Source: Schistosoma haematobium
Lineage: Eukaryota; Platyhelminthes; Trematoda; Strigeidida; Schistosomatidae
Length of the DNA stretch: 64,000 nucleotides
NCBI RefSeq assembly: GCF_000699445.3
Contig: NC_067197.1
Coordinates: 35,137,809-35,201,808, forward strand
Direction of reading: 5' to 3'
Shown piece by piece: positions 43,326 through 56,022 of the stretch. Both the position numbers and the translations under genes were made by a program. The number at the start of each line of letters is the position of its first letter. The stretch's first letter is position 1. The notes under the pieces were generated by a model that was not told where the DNA came from, did no database searches, and saw only the letters and a program-made list of their open reading frames with translations.

Positions 43326-43888
43326 GGAGCCCCCCGCTAGAAAAGATTTACTCTTTCGATATGTAGCGGTTCGATTCGTGGGACGGTCCGACAAACGTGC
43401 GATTGTAGGACGGAAGGATTGGCGAAACAAGAAGCGATCGTTGATCCTCGAGTTGCCAACGAAGGTCTTCTACAAAGAACGGTGCCAGGAGAAGTGTGCT
43501 GTATTTGTTGCTCGAGTTGGCATACCACACCAGAGTGGTTTGTACCCAGGATCTGAAGATTGCGTTCGTAGGGGTCTGGACCAGAAAATGCTGCAGAGAT
43601 AGGACGAAACCCCGTTGAGCCAAGGGATCAGAGCGACCATAACAACCACATGCGAAACCAAATGCCTCCCAGGCAGATTCGAAACCAGAACATCGACTGA
43701 GTGCGTTGAGAAGGGAGTGGGTGGCCGGACCAGCTTTCGCCAAGGTTGACTGAAGTCGACGGTACTAAACGGATGATAGTCGGAGGCGTGGGCTCAGGAT
43801 ACAAAGAAAGTCAAAAGAAAAGAGAAAAAGTGTAGCATGCATGTAGTATAGGAATAGTCCTACACCGTATCCGTTGTTGATTGTACAG
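43326..43888 (-). other. Element 1 region between integrase and 3' LTR, with a 131-codon ORF
   Basis: The ORF at 43,348-43,743 (minus) starts 'MAKAGPATHSLLNALSRCSG' and has no membrane segment or known domain visible, so it gives no support for an envelope gene. It may be non-coding 3' sequence with a polypurine tract at its end. Confidence 0.45.
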
Positions 43889-45230
43889 TTAGTCGCGAAA
43901 GCGTACGCGTAAGCGTACTCGGCGACCGGAACGTGAGACGGTAGTCTCGTTCGCACTTCGTGAGCCTGAAATCTTATCCGAGGTCAAGGGCGACGTGGTC
44001 TGCTGATCTGGACGTAGGACTGAAGTCTCGTCCGTAGATGATGCAGATGACACGTGCTGTTGACCGGGATGTGAGAATGAGATCTCTGGTGTATCTAGCG
44101 TGGGACCTGAATTAGATGTAAGGATCCCGCTAGTAGGTTTGATAGGTCTAGCATTGGGTCTCAAGTTATCGAGTAGGGCACTTTCATCGACTTGTGCTGG
44201 TTTGAGACGATCAATGCCGTCGATCTCGACGCGGCCATGTCGATCAATTTTGAAGGTCTTTTCATGACGAGAAATCATGTGAAAAGATCCTTCGTAAGGC
44301 TGTTGCAGTGATTTGCGTATTGAATCTATTCGTATGAAACCATGTGGACAGGTAGATAACTCTCGAGGGAGAGCGACCTGACGATGTTGCATACGAGTTG
44401 ACACCGGAGGCCGTGTTCGTATAAATTCAGACAATCGATGAACGTAGTCTGATTTATCGAAATCGTTACTGCTCCGTGGTGTGAAAAATTCCCCCAGGCA
44501 GACGCAATGTCGTGCCGTATACACGTTCAGCGGCGGAACACTAAATATCTGCTTTTAAACTCGTTCTGATACCTAAGAGGATGAGCGGTTAGGTTTCGTA
44601 CCAATTATCGTTTTCGTGTGCTCGTAGAGCACTTTTAAGTTGGCAGTGAAACCGTTCAACTAAACCATTTGATGCTGGGTGATAGGCGGTAGTGCGCATG
44701 CGTTCCGCACCAAGCAGTTGGGTCAGTGAGGAGAATAATGCGAACTGGAATTGCTGTTCTTGGTCAGTCGTGACAGTCAAGGGACAACCATACAGAGCTA
44801 TCCATCGTTCTACGAAGCGGTGAGCAGCTGTCTCTACCGTGGTGGACGCGATGGGAATAGCTTCGGGCCATCTTGTAAAACGGTCGATGCACGTGAGTAT
44901 GTGATCATACCCATGCGATGGTGGCAGTGGTCTCACAACGTCTATATAAACGTGATCGAAGCGAGCATCAGGCGTAGCGAACGTGCCGATAGGGACAGCT
45001 ACGTGCCTGTGCACTTTTGATCGTTGACATTGTAAGCATTGCTTTACCCGCATACGGACATCTTTATTTATGGACGGCTAGACGTATCGTGCAGCGATGA
45101 GACGTAATGCAGCTGCGATAGCGAGATGAGACAGTCCACGTAGGGCATCGAAGACAAGACGACGGTAAGCACAGGGTACTATGGGTCGGGGAGGACCGGT
45201 ATCACATAGGATGGTACCTGAGTTAGTAAC
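43889..45230 (-). pseudogene. Element 1 integrase (broken)
   Basis: After a degenerate HHCC finger (C-x2-C seen as 'CLQC'), the catalytic core shows D in 'DVVRPLPPSHGY', D in 'VTTDQEQQF' and E in 'GLVERFHCQ', then 'LLGIR', '[12 protein letters not shown]' and a C-terminal domain 'GFIRIDSIRKSLQQPYEG'. The core (44,589-45,053) and C-terminal part (43,889-44,524) are in different frames. One stop (TAG) lies just before 45,060 and two (TAA, TAG) near 44,540-44,590. The key catalytic residues remain. Confidence 0.85.
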
Positions 45231-47059
45231 TAGGGGTACTTCCTGGCACTGAAGGGATGTAGATTGTGGTGCTTCTGCACAAAGGGATCGTTTGCTTGAG
45301 CAGCAGCCACAGCAGGAAGATCGAGCACCGGTGAAGTAACTGCATTCACTTGGATACGTGACAGAGCATCGGCAACATAGTCCGACTCGCCTTTAGTGTG
45401 ATGAAGGTCCGTCGTGAACTGAGAGATATAGTCCAAATGTCTGCATTCTCGAGGTGAGTAACGGTCAGACTTGGTATGCAGAGCATACGTTAAAGGCTTG
45501 TGGTCGGTGAATAAGATGAAATGGCGTCCGTCTACTGCGTGCCGGAAATGTTTGATGACACAGTAGGCCGCTAGCAGCTCTCGACCAAAGGCGCTATATC
45601 TCGTCTCCGTGTGAGTAAGGCGTCGTGAGAAAAATTCGAGAGGTTGTCAACTACCGGAAATATTCTGTTGCATAACGGCCCCTATAGCAAAATCCGATGC
45701 ATCAACCGCTATACTAAGCGTAGCTGATTGGTCAGGGTGAGCGAAGAGTGTGACCTGAGCCAGAGCCGTTCTGGTCTCTGAAAATGCAGTACGTGTGGCA
45801 TCGTTCAATTCTAATTTACGTGGATTACCGCGAAGTGAATCGGTTGACGGACGTAACCGTTCTGCCGCGTGTGGGATGAAACGTCGGTAGAAGTTAACCA
45901 AACTGAGAAATGCCTTCAGTTCCTGAAGTGAGGACGGCATGTTATACTCCCTTATTGCACGTACTTTGTCCTCGCAAGGTAAAATACCCTCTTGCTTGAT
46001 GATGTGACCAAAGAACATTATTTCTGATTTGCCCAGTTCGCACTTGTCCGGGTTGACTACTATTCCATTATCCGAAAGACGTTGGAATAATAGTGTAAGA
46101 TGTTGATAATGTTCATCTACGTTTGATGATGCGGTTAGCAGATCATCAATATAGACGTGAATAAAGTCTAAGTCTCTTACTATGCTATCGATAAACCTTC
46201 GGAAAGTTTGAGCAGCATTCCGTAATCCAAATGGCATTCGTGGGAACTCAAACAGACCAAAAGGAGTCGTGATAGCGGTTTTCTCAATATCTTCAAGAGC
46301 GACTGGGATCTGATGATATGCTCGTACCAGATCGATCTTAGAAAAGATAGTCGTGCCCTTGAGCGATGCCGTAATGTCATGTATGTGGGGGATGGGATAG
46401 CTATCGAAGCGTGTAACTACGTTTAATGCTCGATAGTCGCCGCATGATCTCCAGCTGACTCCACCCTTTTTGCACACCATATGAAGAGGTGAGGCCCAGG
46501 GGCTGTGAGAAGGACGAATAGTACCAGTAGCTAGTAAATTGTCAAACTCACGTTTAGCGAAAGGTGACTTGTCCGGTGCCAGTCGGCGTGGTCTTGCCGT
46601 GACTGGGGGTCCTCGGGTGACTATGTGGTGTACCACGCGATTGGTCACCGATGAAATCTGCTCTGGTGGTTTAGTTAATTTGGAGAATTTCTCGAATGAA
46701 GCGTGGAATTCATCGTCACGCGAATAAAAAGTGCCTGGGATTCGGCACGCGTTTGTGTGAGCTTTGCAGCCCATGAATTTGCTGTTTGACGAAGTATCGA
46801 TTAGCTGCAGCCTACGTGAATCGACTAGCAATTCATAGTGCTGTAGGAAATCAATACCTACTATGGCTGTGCGGGCATCAGCAATGATAAACGTCCACAG
46901 ATACCGTCTTCGGTTGCCCAGGGTGACCGCGAGTTGTCCTGTACCGTAGGTAGGAATGGCTGAACCATTCGCAGAGCGTAGTCGAAGCGTTGTAGCTTGT
47001 GACTTGATGTTACCAAGGTGTACGACGGAAACTTGGGCCCCAGTGTCCACCAGGTCCAC
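45230..47059 (-). pseudogene. Element 1 protease, reverse transcriptase and RNase H (broken)
   Basis: A 470-codon ORF (45,647-47,059) begins with the aspartic protease motif '[11 protein letters not shown]' and carries RT blocks: '[15 protein letters not shown]', '[12 protein letters not shown]', the catalytic 'YIDD', and '[13 protein letters not shown]' of the thumb. RNase H follows with '[13 protein letters not shown]'; after a TGA stop at 45,647 it continues in frame with 'FTDHKPLTY' and 'DYISQFTTDLHHTKGESDYVADALSR' (to 45,230). The protease start is shifted in frame from the preceding '[14 protein letters not shown]'. RT itself is open through its active site. Confidence 0.9.
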
Positions 47060-47135
47060 CTAGCGTTTGTGCGATAATCGTGCACATGGAATAAACGGCC
47101 AACCTGGGGTGAAGGGCCGGCGTGTACGGCCGCCT

Positions 47136-47979
47136 TTACTCGCCGGCCTTGGAGTTTCCCGCCTTGTACGAGCACGGGGCTCGACAACTGCGGGCACCAG
47201 ACCCAAATGATCGGTGGAACCAGCACCAACCTCCACCCGCTTCCGAAGCCACCTTTCTGCGTGACTTGTAAGATGCCCTCGTTGGGCGAGTAGTGATGGC
47301 TTTTCGGGAGCGTGAAAGGGCTCGAGGGACGTAGGATTCGGGTACGTTACAACGATCTCGAAAACCAAGACGTGTGTGAATACAAGCGCCCCAATCACCT
47401 TGAGCCGAGGAGTGACTAGCGTCCATGTCTGCGTTCGTACGTGCCGTTGAGGCTACAACGTAGTGGTCTTTGTTGCTAGCCCTCGTTAGTATTTTGTCTG
47501 CTATGAGGGCCACCTGATGGAGTGGTGAGTCCTCGAGCAGGGCCGTAACTGTAGGTTGGACATGTGCTGGTAATGATTCGAGTCACAGTTCTTTAACAAT
47601 TTTGGAGTCGGCTGCCGTAGGTCCTGCAAGAGATTGCAGGCGCCTGAGGTGGTGGCTCGGCTTAGCATCACCCAGAGGGTGACGTGCTAATGATGTCCTC
47701 AATCGTTCCTCCCTATATAGGAGGAAATGTCTGAGGGTCGCCTCTTTGAGACGATCATAAACGTTAGGTACATTGGGGTTAAGGACAACCTCACGGACAG
47801 CCACTAAATGATCCCCAGGTAATGATTCGAGGGCGTAGGCATATTTTTGCTTTTGGCTCGTACTGTGGCGGGTCTCGAATTGAGACTCTGGTGCTGCAAA
47901 CCAAACTTCTGGGTCGTGGGGAACGAAAGATACAGGTTGAAAGTGTATAACCTGTACTATTCTTATCGCTATCCGTCAT
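47136..47979 (-). pseudogene. Element 1 gag (broken)
   Basis: The ATG at 47,979 ('MTDSDKNSTG') is followed within a few codons by a frameshift into 'HFQPVSFVPHDPEVWFAAPE', the typical Gypsy capsid start. The frame runs to a TGA at 47,583, then resumes ('LESLPAHVQPTV') to a zinc-knuckle-like 'CWFHRSFGSGARSC' followed by 'CSY', ending at 47,136. The knuckle is of the degenerate C-W-x-H-x10-C-x3-C type also seen in element 2. Confidence 0.8.
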
Positions 47980-48131
47980 GTTGAGTTATTGCCAGAATAT
48001 TATATATTAAAAAATATCAATATGAAAATATGCGACAGACGTGGATAGATAAGTGATAGGCTCACGGTAATTGACTTCTTTGGAAGGTTTGGTTGCGATT
48101 CCCAAATGTTCGTAATTGTAGGTTCACCAGT

Positions 48132-48476
48132 TGTAGTGTAGCGTCGAGTCGAGGTTGACTATGATCACCACTAAAACATGGGCGCGTACCAGAAAATCAG
48201 AAGGCGAAAGGAGATTGTAACCAGATTTATTCGTTGGCGATCTCGTGGTATCGAAAGTATACCAAGATCGTGCTAAAGGAAATACAAGTGGAATCAATGG
48301 GCGAACGTGCGAGCGTACAAGGTCACAGTCAACGGAAGAATAATGGAGGAGTAATGGATGTCTTTAGTACAGTTTTACAAACAAGCACAGTAAAACAATC
48401 ACTGGTACAATTGGTTATAATAATGACTGTTTCCATTAAACCAATCGCGTTCTCTTGATAAAAGTAGGTCACTACA
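48132..48476 (-). repeat. LTR element 1, 5' LTR
   Basis: 345 bp. The primer-binding side lies just below 48,132, beginning TGG after a CA/AC junction. Confidence 0.92.
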
Positions 48477-48690
48477 GATTCATGGAAAATGTAAGAACAA
48501 AGCGTGAAGCTAATGTAGCTTCAGTTCACCACATGGTGATCGACAAGTTAAACTTAATCTGAGCAAGCATCGAACAGTGTAAGAAACAGCACCATAAAAT
48601 TGTATTAACTTGTCGCTATATGACAACTTTTTTGACTACAAAAGAGCATTCAAAAGCGTAGATAGAAACGCTCAATAAAATCTTCCTTGA
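48477..48690 (+). pseudogene. RTE LINE fragment, 3' part (resumes after LTR element 1)
   Basis: Continues the plus-strand RTE reading from before 42,980: 'MENVRTKREANVASVHHMVI' here matches the endonuclease end 'VRTKRGADVASDHHLVVA' of the copy at about 41,300, and 'IETLNKI' near 48,665 matches the following region. The fragment before and after the LTR element joins after removing the element and one GATT. Confidence 0.75.
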
Positions 48691-49480
48691 CCCTATAGTA
48701 TATATTGGACAACCGTCACTATCACTAGCTATTACGACAGACTGAGTTAGATATTTGTCTATGAAGGAAAACTCACGAATTTATTCCAATTGAAATTAAA
48801 AGGCAGACAAAGTTATCTGATTTCTTTTTTCTCTTTCTGATCAACTTTGACTAGATTATATAAATTTTCTCTTCTCAGGACAAGCTCACAATACAGTACA
48901 CAATTGAAAAAGTGGCTAAAACTAAGTCACAAAACGTCCGAAATTTTAATTTTAACTGACTGGGACATTACACGTAGTTCATTATTTTATTACTTTGTTT
49001 GTAAGGATTGATATCTGGTGGTTCGCAATAATTCTAGTGTCAGAATTTTTCTGTACGACATTTCTTGTCATAAACTAATTGCCATAAGATGGCTATAGTT
49101 AATTTGGGTTTAAATGAAGAAAAATTGGTTAAGATTTCACTTTATTTATTTATTTTAGCCTTATCAATAAAATTCAACAGATTAGTGAGTCTATATTCAT
49201 GTGTTATTATTTGGAAGTTATTATTAAAATCCAAATTGCTTACTATAGATTCTGATGTACGATGAACAGCATGTTCCTTATCTGTCTTAATCGATAATGA
49301 TTGATAGAGGATAACCTCTCTCTTGAACAAACTAATTCTCACTCTCGTTATCCTTTACGATAATTACAAGATTTTTTTGAATAATAATTGTGAATGAACT
49401 GAATATATATATACTTCAAATGAATAGTATCACCTCTACACTCTTAACTAATTAGACAAAGCAGATAAACATTATTATAT
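48691..49480. other. Intergenic DNA, nothing recognised
   Basis: AT-rich, no domain in the short ORF at 49,142-49,342. Confidence 0.3.
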
Positions 49481-49484
49481 GATT

Positions 49485-49735
49485 TAAGTCATGAGTCGAT
49501 GGAAGTTAGACAATCATTGAAAACCTTCAAACACTGAGTGGACGTTTCATCCTAGTATGGGACTCCTCAGCTGTTTATACACGACCCCGGACACGGAATT
49601 AGAACCCAAGACCTTAGGTCAAGCATGCAAACACCTAACCTCTGTACCACTGAGTCAGGATTCAATGGTGTACTAATCTAATTTCAGTCAGTTCATGATT
49701 TCAATGAAAATCCACAATCTCTACAACCCTATTCT
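49485..49735 (-). repeat. tRNA-derived SINE, diverged full copy
   Basis: Minus strand: head, diverged A/B boxes (about 49,655-49,600), hammerhead-like block (core CTGAGGA, GTCC/GGAT stem II, GAAA; stem I destroyed) and tail. Confidence 0.65.
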
Positions 49736-50210
49736 GACAATATATGAAAGAGACAATAACGAAATGTTCATCGTTGTCTGCATCTGTCGAAAGTGACAAA
49801 CGTATCATCAATTAAACAAAATTAGGAGTTTGATAATCTGACGGAAAACATTTTATTGTTGTGAAAAGAGCTTATTAATATCATAACATCATCAGATCAT
49901 GTAGCAATTGACAGAAATATTAACGTTAACTAGAAAGCCAATATAAGAATTTCTGAGTGTTATTATCTAGGAGAATAACTGGTGTTTCCACCAAGTAAAT
50001 ATCAGTCCATAAAGAAAAAATCTTAGATAAAAGGAATACATCATTCTAGCTTTCATTACACTTTATCGGAAAAATATTCATAGATCAGCCTGATGAATCA
50101 AGATTATATATAGGTGATATTCGCCACAGATTGATCTTATTCAAAGTACTATTAAAAATCAAGAGCAACAAATAGTTGTTTCGTAGCAGTATGAAAGAAG
50201 ACACCATGTT
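49736..50210. other. Intergenic DNA, nothing recognised
   Basis: AT-rich, no feature. Confidence 0.3.
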
Positions 50211-50214
50211 CACT

Positions 50215-50577
50215 TGTTAGTTATATATATCGCGACGACGGACCACGGGTGAACTCGAGGAAGCTGTAGGAGGCTCAGAAGGAGCCGAAGATATTCCATC
50301 CAATCACCTTTCAGAAGAATATTCTAGAATTCCTACGTGTAGCTTCCCGATTGGACAATGCTAATAACCCCTTGTATGCGGATTGGTGGACTGTAATGAT
50401 GACTTTGTTCTTACTAAAAACTATAAATACCTGACGATTTTGTACTATGATTGACACTGTCTGAAAATAATATTCCTTTCATTAGTCTTCTGTCTTCTCA
50501 TTGCGACTTGGAAGGGTTCTGGCGTTCTAGTACTCACGTTATACGCGGTGTATCAAGAACAACCTTCTAGATATAAC
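50215..50577 (+). repeat. Solo-LTR-like repeat, family E copy 2
   Basis: Starts TGTTAGTTATA and ends GATATAACA, with a TATA-like block 'CTAAAAACTATAAATACC'. It is homologous to 38,708-39,015 in four ordered blocks. No target duplication found. Confidence 0.5.
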
Positions 50578-53500
50578 ACCAAGGTATTCTTAATCAACAT
50601 AAATATATTCTCTGTATTGAGGACGTTTACTTGTTATCACCCTTCGCCAATCTTCTCACAAGCCACTATACATTTAGATTATGTTTAAAAGTTAGGTAAA
50701 ACTGTCATTATTTTCTAGTTTTCAAGTGCTTTTTATTAGTTATCATCTTACGATTGGGTTAGTTGAGCGATCTCCAGGAATCCAGAACGATATCTGAAGA
50801 CTGTGACAACATTTTAACGACACTAAATTGTCACATACAATCATCTGTGATCCTGAATATGAACTAACTTCATAAATTTACCGTAAACGGTGGAAAATAG
50901 TGAAGGTCAGTAAAGGTCAATGAGAGAACATTATCATAATGACTGCATACTTACTACGTAGATGTGGTCACCCTTTGTGTTTAATACATCATCCTATTCT
51001 TCGGTGGTTCTTACAAACAAAATACCACTGAGTGCCACGATGGGACGAGTCATTACAAAGAATTGTGCTACCCCGACCCAAAGTCTTATTGACTTAACAA
51101 TCATTTTATCACAAGTCTACAGTATCAGATTGGGCCTTTTGTTCAATTTAGCACGGGAAAATGAAATTACACTGCCCCAGATCTAACTCCTACAAGAACA
51201 TAATGGTTGTCGGAACGGAACAAATAATTGAGCTGGATATTGTACGACTAGTTGACAACCAACAATTGACATCCAACTCTATGTAGATACCGCATGAAAA
51301 GATAGAGAAACAGTGTTACCGAAAAATGTAAATTTCTTTCATATTTATTCTGAAGCTGCTAACAACCTACTATTGCTTAATCAGAGTGAAATTACTGAAA
51401 TTCAACGAACGGAATTTAGTAGTATAAAACAAGGTTCACATTTATTGACTGACCAACTCTACCATTATCTCACAGTCCCTATCACTGCTAAATTATACAG
51501 AGTTGTCCGTCAGTGGGAAAGAAGCTAGGTTTCCGCAGGAAAGCCAAATTTCTGTCATTAGGGCCGAGGGATGCTCGTGATCCCTCTACGATTTATTGAT
51601 TCATTTTCCCGTTCAGTATGAATCAGCAACTAAAAATTAGTAGCGTTGTATGAAGTGAGTAATGGCAGAACCTACTGGTATATAATATATAAAGCTACGG
51701 TCTGTTGCACTGTTCTGCCTTTCAGTCTTCAAATGAATGTGTGTATCAATATTTTCTGTAGTTGTCAGAGTTACTTGTGAATGAATTATGTTTTAGGTAA
51801 CGCTAGCTGCTCAATTACAACCCATACTATTGTAGATTTATGGTCTACTATGATATTAGTACTGTTCTAATAATAGACCTAATCCTATAATTGTAGACTT
51901 GTCATGATATAACTGCCCAATCTATAAGATCTTACGTGGAAGCCACATCATTGTCTACACCAACTCACTACATTGTAACAATTACCAATACATAATAGAG
52001 AACAAACTTGGGCTAGAAATAGAACAGTATATTTAATGTGAATAAAAGATATAAGGTAGCATTCAGCAGGAACCACGCCTGCACAGCCGAGCCATGCCAT
52101 CCGACCAACTCCAATTTATTCAGCTGATTGTTCCCGCCTTTTTCATCGTTAGGTATTTCTCCGCGTTAAATATTGAATATCTATTTTCCGAGTAGTCTCG
52201 TATTCAGCTTTGAGGATTGTGTGGTTATGGTCCAATGTCACTACACTATCCTTAACGGTGCACTGAAAATAGAAAGTTCCCCAGCATTGTTTAACACCAG
52301 CGATCGTAATGAAAATGTCTGAAAATGACTTGTTCTCCTCAATTTACTTATTGTTTTTAGACTTGTAACTCCAAGAACACGAAACTGAATGATTCGTTTA
52401 GACTCCTGACTCTAATTTTTAGAATTATCAGGGTGAATATTTGTAATGCTACGAGTGTGTTCGTTTAGTCACAGATTAAACGGTCTCGAAATAGCTCGGT
52501 TGGGTGATGGTTTCTAGCGCCTGATTCAACACAGGACTCTCTGAGGTCCTTTGCACGGTCATTCTTTGGCCATTGAAGTGAGACTGGTATTATATGTATT
52601 AAGCTACTCCTTGGGAGCACATAAGAATCAATGATATAATGGTTTGAGCGATTACTTGGGGCTTTTTTGTCACATCCGTTTGTTATGATTCATAAAGTTT
52701 CCTGTGAGATTAGGTGCAGACTTATCCATATGAAGTGGATTTGAGACTTTATCAGACATAGAATCGTCTTCCATTTAGCTCTTTATAAAGTAGCACTGAG
52801 CAATTATGCATGCTAATCCGTTGATCATCATTCTTTTTTCGTTATGGACGGTATGTTTCCTTACAAAATTTGTGTTTCAAGTAACCACTCACAATTAACA
52901 ATGATACCAGACATTGATACAATTTTGTGAATAGTATTAGCGGTTATTTTGTTAGAATCACTTGATCCCTTTGCCTTAAGTATTCAGCGAATGGACTGTG
53001 CTTACGTTTCTACAAATACTCGATTCTGATATGCCAGTACTTGTGTACTTTTCAGTAGACCATTTGGTGTACTATTGTTTAAAGATTCAACAAACCGTTT
53101 GAAATCTAAAATCGATCTTAAGGAAGATGTACTGGACCACTAGATTATCGATTCCCTTAACTTAATTTCGACTAAGGGTTTTGGTAACTTGAGATTTTTC
53201 AAAGTCTACAAGGATGCATTTCTGTCTTAAATTATCGACCTTATTGTTCTCATAATAGTCGGATAAGTGTGATATCCACTAAAATTCGAATGAAATACCT
53301 AAAATCTAGTTTATTATAGATTTGGTGAAACCAAATAATAACTTGCAACCCTTTGTTTCACAGTTTAAGTTCATTTGCAGTTCACACTTCTACAGTTTTG
53401 TATAGAAGCTTCTATAGATTATCATTTATAAACAAACAATTCTTCGTGACAGTTGTTTTTGGATCCAGAGAACATAAATATCTGTAGCATGTAAACCTTA

Positions 53501-54640
53501 TGATAAACCATATCCAGTCTTCAAAAAGATGGTAGCCATGTACCCTTGATGTAGTCTAGTGAACTATCTACCAACAAAATTCTCTATCTACGTAAGTACC
53601 TCATACAAGCATAAAATGTATGCTTAAAACGGAAGCACAAATAAACCGAATACAGTTTGCCAGTGATTTGGTTTTCACTCTTACAGGGACATCTGATGAA
53701 GGGAGACATGAAGATATCCTACTCATTATCAGTAAAAGATTCAAATCACTCCACACACCTTCAAGCAGTATTATAATATTTCTGAAATCAAGATTACATG
53801 GATGCTAATAGTTCTGCAATGCTCACTGTGGACTATAGTTTGGAGACAGTGTAATGCATGTAGGCACTGATTTTCCGGTAACAGATTTTTTAGTTCACTG
53901 TAAAGTCTCTTTATATTGGAGAGCAAAGTTACTCTAGCAGTTGGATCGGTTTGGCGCAGATGAAGGTCGAAGCGAGTTCCAAATATAAGTGGTTTTTAAT
54001 TATCATGTATGGCCGGTACAACGTTACTGGGTCCTAGTCAAACCATCCGACAGTAAAGTTACTGAATTTTCAGCTTTATATTTTTTGAGCTGTTCACTTT
54101 AAGCAGCCAGATCACTTAGTCAGTTATTGGATAAATAAGGGACAGATACACAGAACGTCAGGTCTAACAGGGTTTAAAACACTTTTTAGTGACCAACAGC
54201 AACGCCGTTTCTAATATTAAATATCTTTGTCACGAATTTGTATAAACTGAATAATTTCCTTAAGCTCGCTTTTTGTTATTCCAATACGGTTCTAAGTATT
54301 TAGTCATGCACAAGGGGTAGTACTGTAGCCACTCAACCTCAATAATTCGAGCTAGTGCGGTAGTTATTTGTGGATTTATATATCCTTTAATTAAATGAGT
54401 GCGTTTGTCTGAGAGCACTGGAGTTTCTGGCTACTAGCAGCTATTACAATATCGGACAGGAGTTTGATTGGTTGCAATGTGAAAATGATAAAGTGATAAT
54501 TCAGGTTCTAGGAGAAGACTATAGCTTCAGTAATAAATAAACAAGCTAACTAGTTAGTGACGTTCAAGTGGACGAAAACGAAAGAACAAGAGAGGAAACA
54601 GAGGTGATGATAGGAAAATGGAAGTATTCACTGACATGCA
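50578..54640. other. Unassigned DNA with short ORFs
   Basis: No domain was recognised in the ORFs at 50,962-51,186, 51,313-51,528 or 53,620-53,808. The part at about 51,660-52,260 has a TATA-like 'TATATAATATATAAAGC' and a 'CCAACTCCAATTTATTCAGC' block resembling 'CCAACTCCATTTATTCAAGC' in the LTR-like repeat near 34,240. It may be another old LTR. Confidence 0.35.
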
Positions 54641-55520
54641 GTAATGATGACCACGGCGATTTTCGAGACATGAATCAGACAGCAGGTTCACGAGGGAGTT
54701 GGCAATCCACGGGTAAGTACGGGTTAATCAAGTTTCTTCAAAATCTATCCACTGAGGGTGTGGTCATTTCTCTCGGAAAAGAATTCTAGATGAGGTCAAC
54801 TCTTAGTGCAAAAACGTGAGAGGGTACCTAGGCGTTCACTATTTAATGTGAGGCCCTTCGAGGGTTGTCATGAGGAGCACGGTGATGTTCTGGTACTATG
54901 CTCTTGTTTTAATAGATTGGTGTACTTAATATATCGTATCATATTATCAGATCACCTCTTACTCTCCTATAGCTCAGTGATAATAATTTCAAGTATTGTC
55001 TCCGTAAGACTAATGTTTTCATACTATCGCCCACTTGTTTGCGTGCCTCTGTACTTGGTCCAAGAAATTTATGTCTCTTTTGAAGAAAAGGAAGGAAACG
55101 AAATCGCTGACTTAAAACTGGTTGCGTGGGTACGCTTCAAAGAGACTTAGGAACAACTATGAGCAGAATGAGTCAAGTTATCCTCTCATAAATTGGAAAG
55201 CCTTGCTGCATCCCCTAAGTATTTTGAAATAGTGTGTATGCTCTGTCGTTACAACCCCGGGATAGCTCTGAGGATAGACAGTCGAGGGGGGATTTCCAAA
55301 GAGGATGTTTGTACCTTGTGTCAAATGAAGCAGAATGTGTACGTCTTGACATTTTGACAGTCTGACTATCAATCTATCATCTGCTCCACATTTTTCTGTT
55401 GCTATAAGGTCTTTTTTGAAGTCCAAGTGAGTCATTTTTATGTTTTATAGACCTACAGATCTACGCGTCATCTGCACAACTCAGTGCCGCCGAGCCTATT
55501 TTGATAAAGATCAAGAATAG
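54640..55520 (-). pseudogene. CR1-type LINE RT, C-terminal part (split by LTR element 2)
   Basis: Minus strand from 55,520: a degenerate 'LIFI' and 'CADDA' (where FADD is expected in the RT active site), 'KDLIATEKCGAD' followed by 'LSKCQDVHI' (the thumb 'W..N..KC.V.H' block), and further down 'LSYRRVRGDLIIRYDIL' (about 54,975-54,920), 'NSFPREMTTPSVDRF' near 54,760. Many stops and frame changes make it long dead. The block joins the part at 60,443-62,160 when LTR element 2 is removed. Confidence 0.75.
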
Positions 55521-55524
55521 AAGT

Positions 55525-55842
55525 TGTAGCGGTAAATAAATCCCCAAAATAAATAGCACTAAGTTTTCGACATTGGATGCTGACCATATGTTTTAGTAGA
55601 CTCATCTAGCTGAAGGCGCTCGGTCAGGCATCCGCACCAGATCACGTGTGGTAACGCCGTGCTCAACATCAACCGCAATCGCTAGCCAGATTAGATCAGA
55701 GAATTCCGATATATTGGTCATCGCCAAATATACTCTTCCGATCTCCTCGACTCTGTCTTTTGATTTCTCTGGGTGGGAACGAAATATATTAGGTGTTACT
55801 GGTAGAAGCGTTGTCAAACACTGAATACCTGTGACATCATCA
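55525..55842 (+). repeat. LTR element 2, 5' LTR
   Basis: 318 bp, apparently identical to 60,121-60,438. The 71-codon minus-strand ORF inside recurs in the other LTR and is not a gene. Confidence 0.95.
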
Positions 55843-56022
55843 TTGGTGAGACCGTCGTGATCTGGTACACCTTATTGCAACTGTGAGTCTGTTCCTTTTT
55901 GGGATTTTTATATATCATTGCCTTATTTTTTATTTTTTTTAAACACTGTGATTTTTTTTCGTGTTTTTTCTTGGATATATATATATTTTCCCCTCGTTCA
56001 TTATCGTACTTCATATTTCATC

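Larger units (their letters stand above)
42981..48476 (-). mobile_element. Gypsy-type LTR retrotransposon 1 (5,496 bp, minus strand)
   Basis: Two 345-bp LTRs (42,981-43,325 and 48,132-48,476) start TGTAGTG and end CACTACA and differ at two positions seen. It is flanked by GATT on both sides (42,977-42,980 and 48,477-48,480). Sense is minus: next to the 5' LTR (48,132) the primer site begins TGGTGAACC after one extra pair of bases, and before the 3' LTR is a polypurine-type tract GCGGGGGGCTCC (about 43,326-43,337). The order gag, protease, RT, RNase H, integrase is that of Gypsy elements. At least seven frameshifts or stops make it non-coding as it stands. Confidence 0.92.

Noticed and set aside
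43348..43743. An envelope gene in element 1
   Set aside because: The 131-codon ORF shows no signal peptide, fusion peptide or membrane anchor, and the region may be non-coding.
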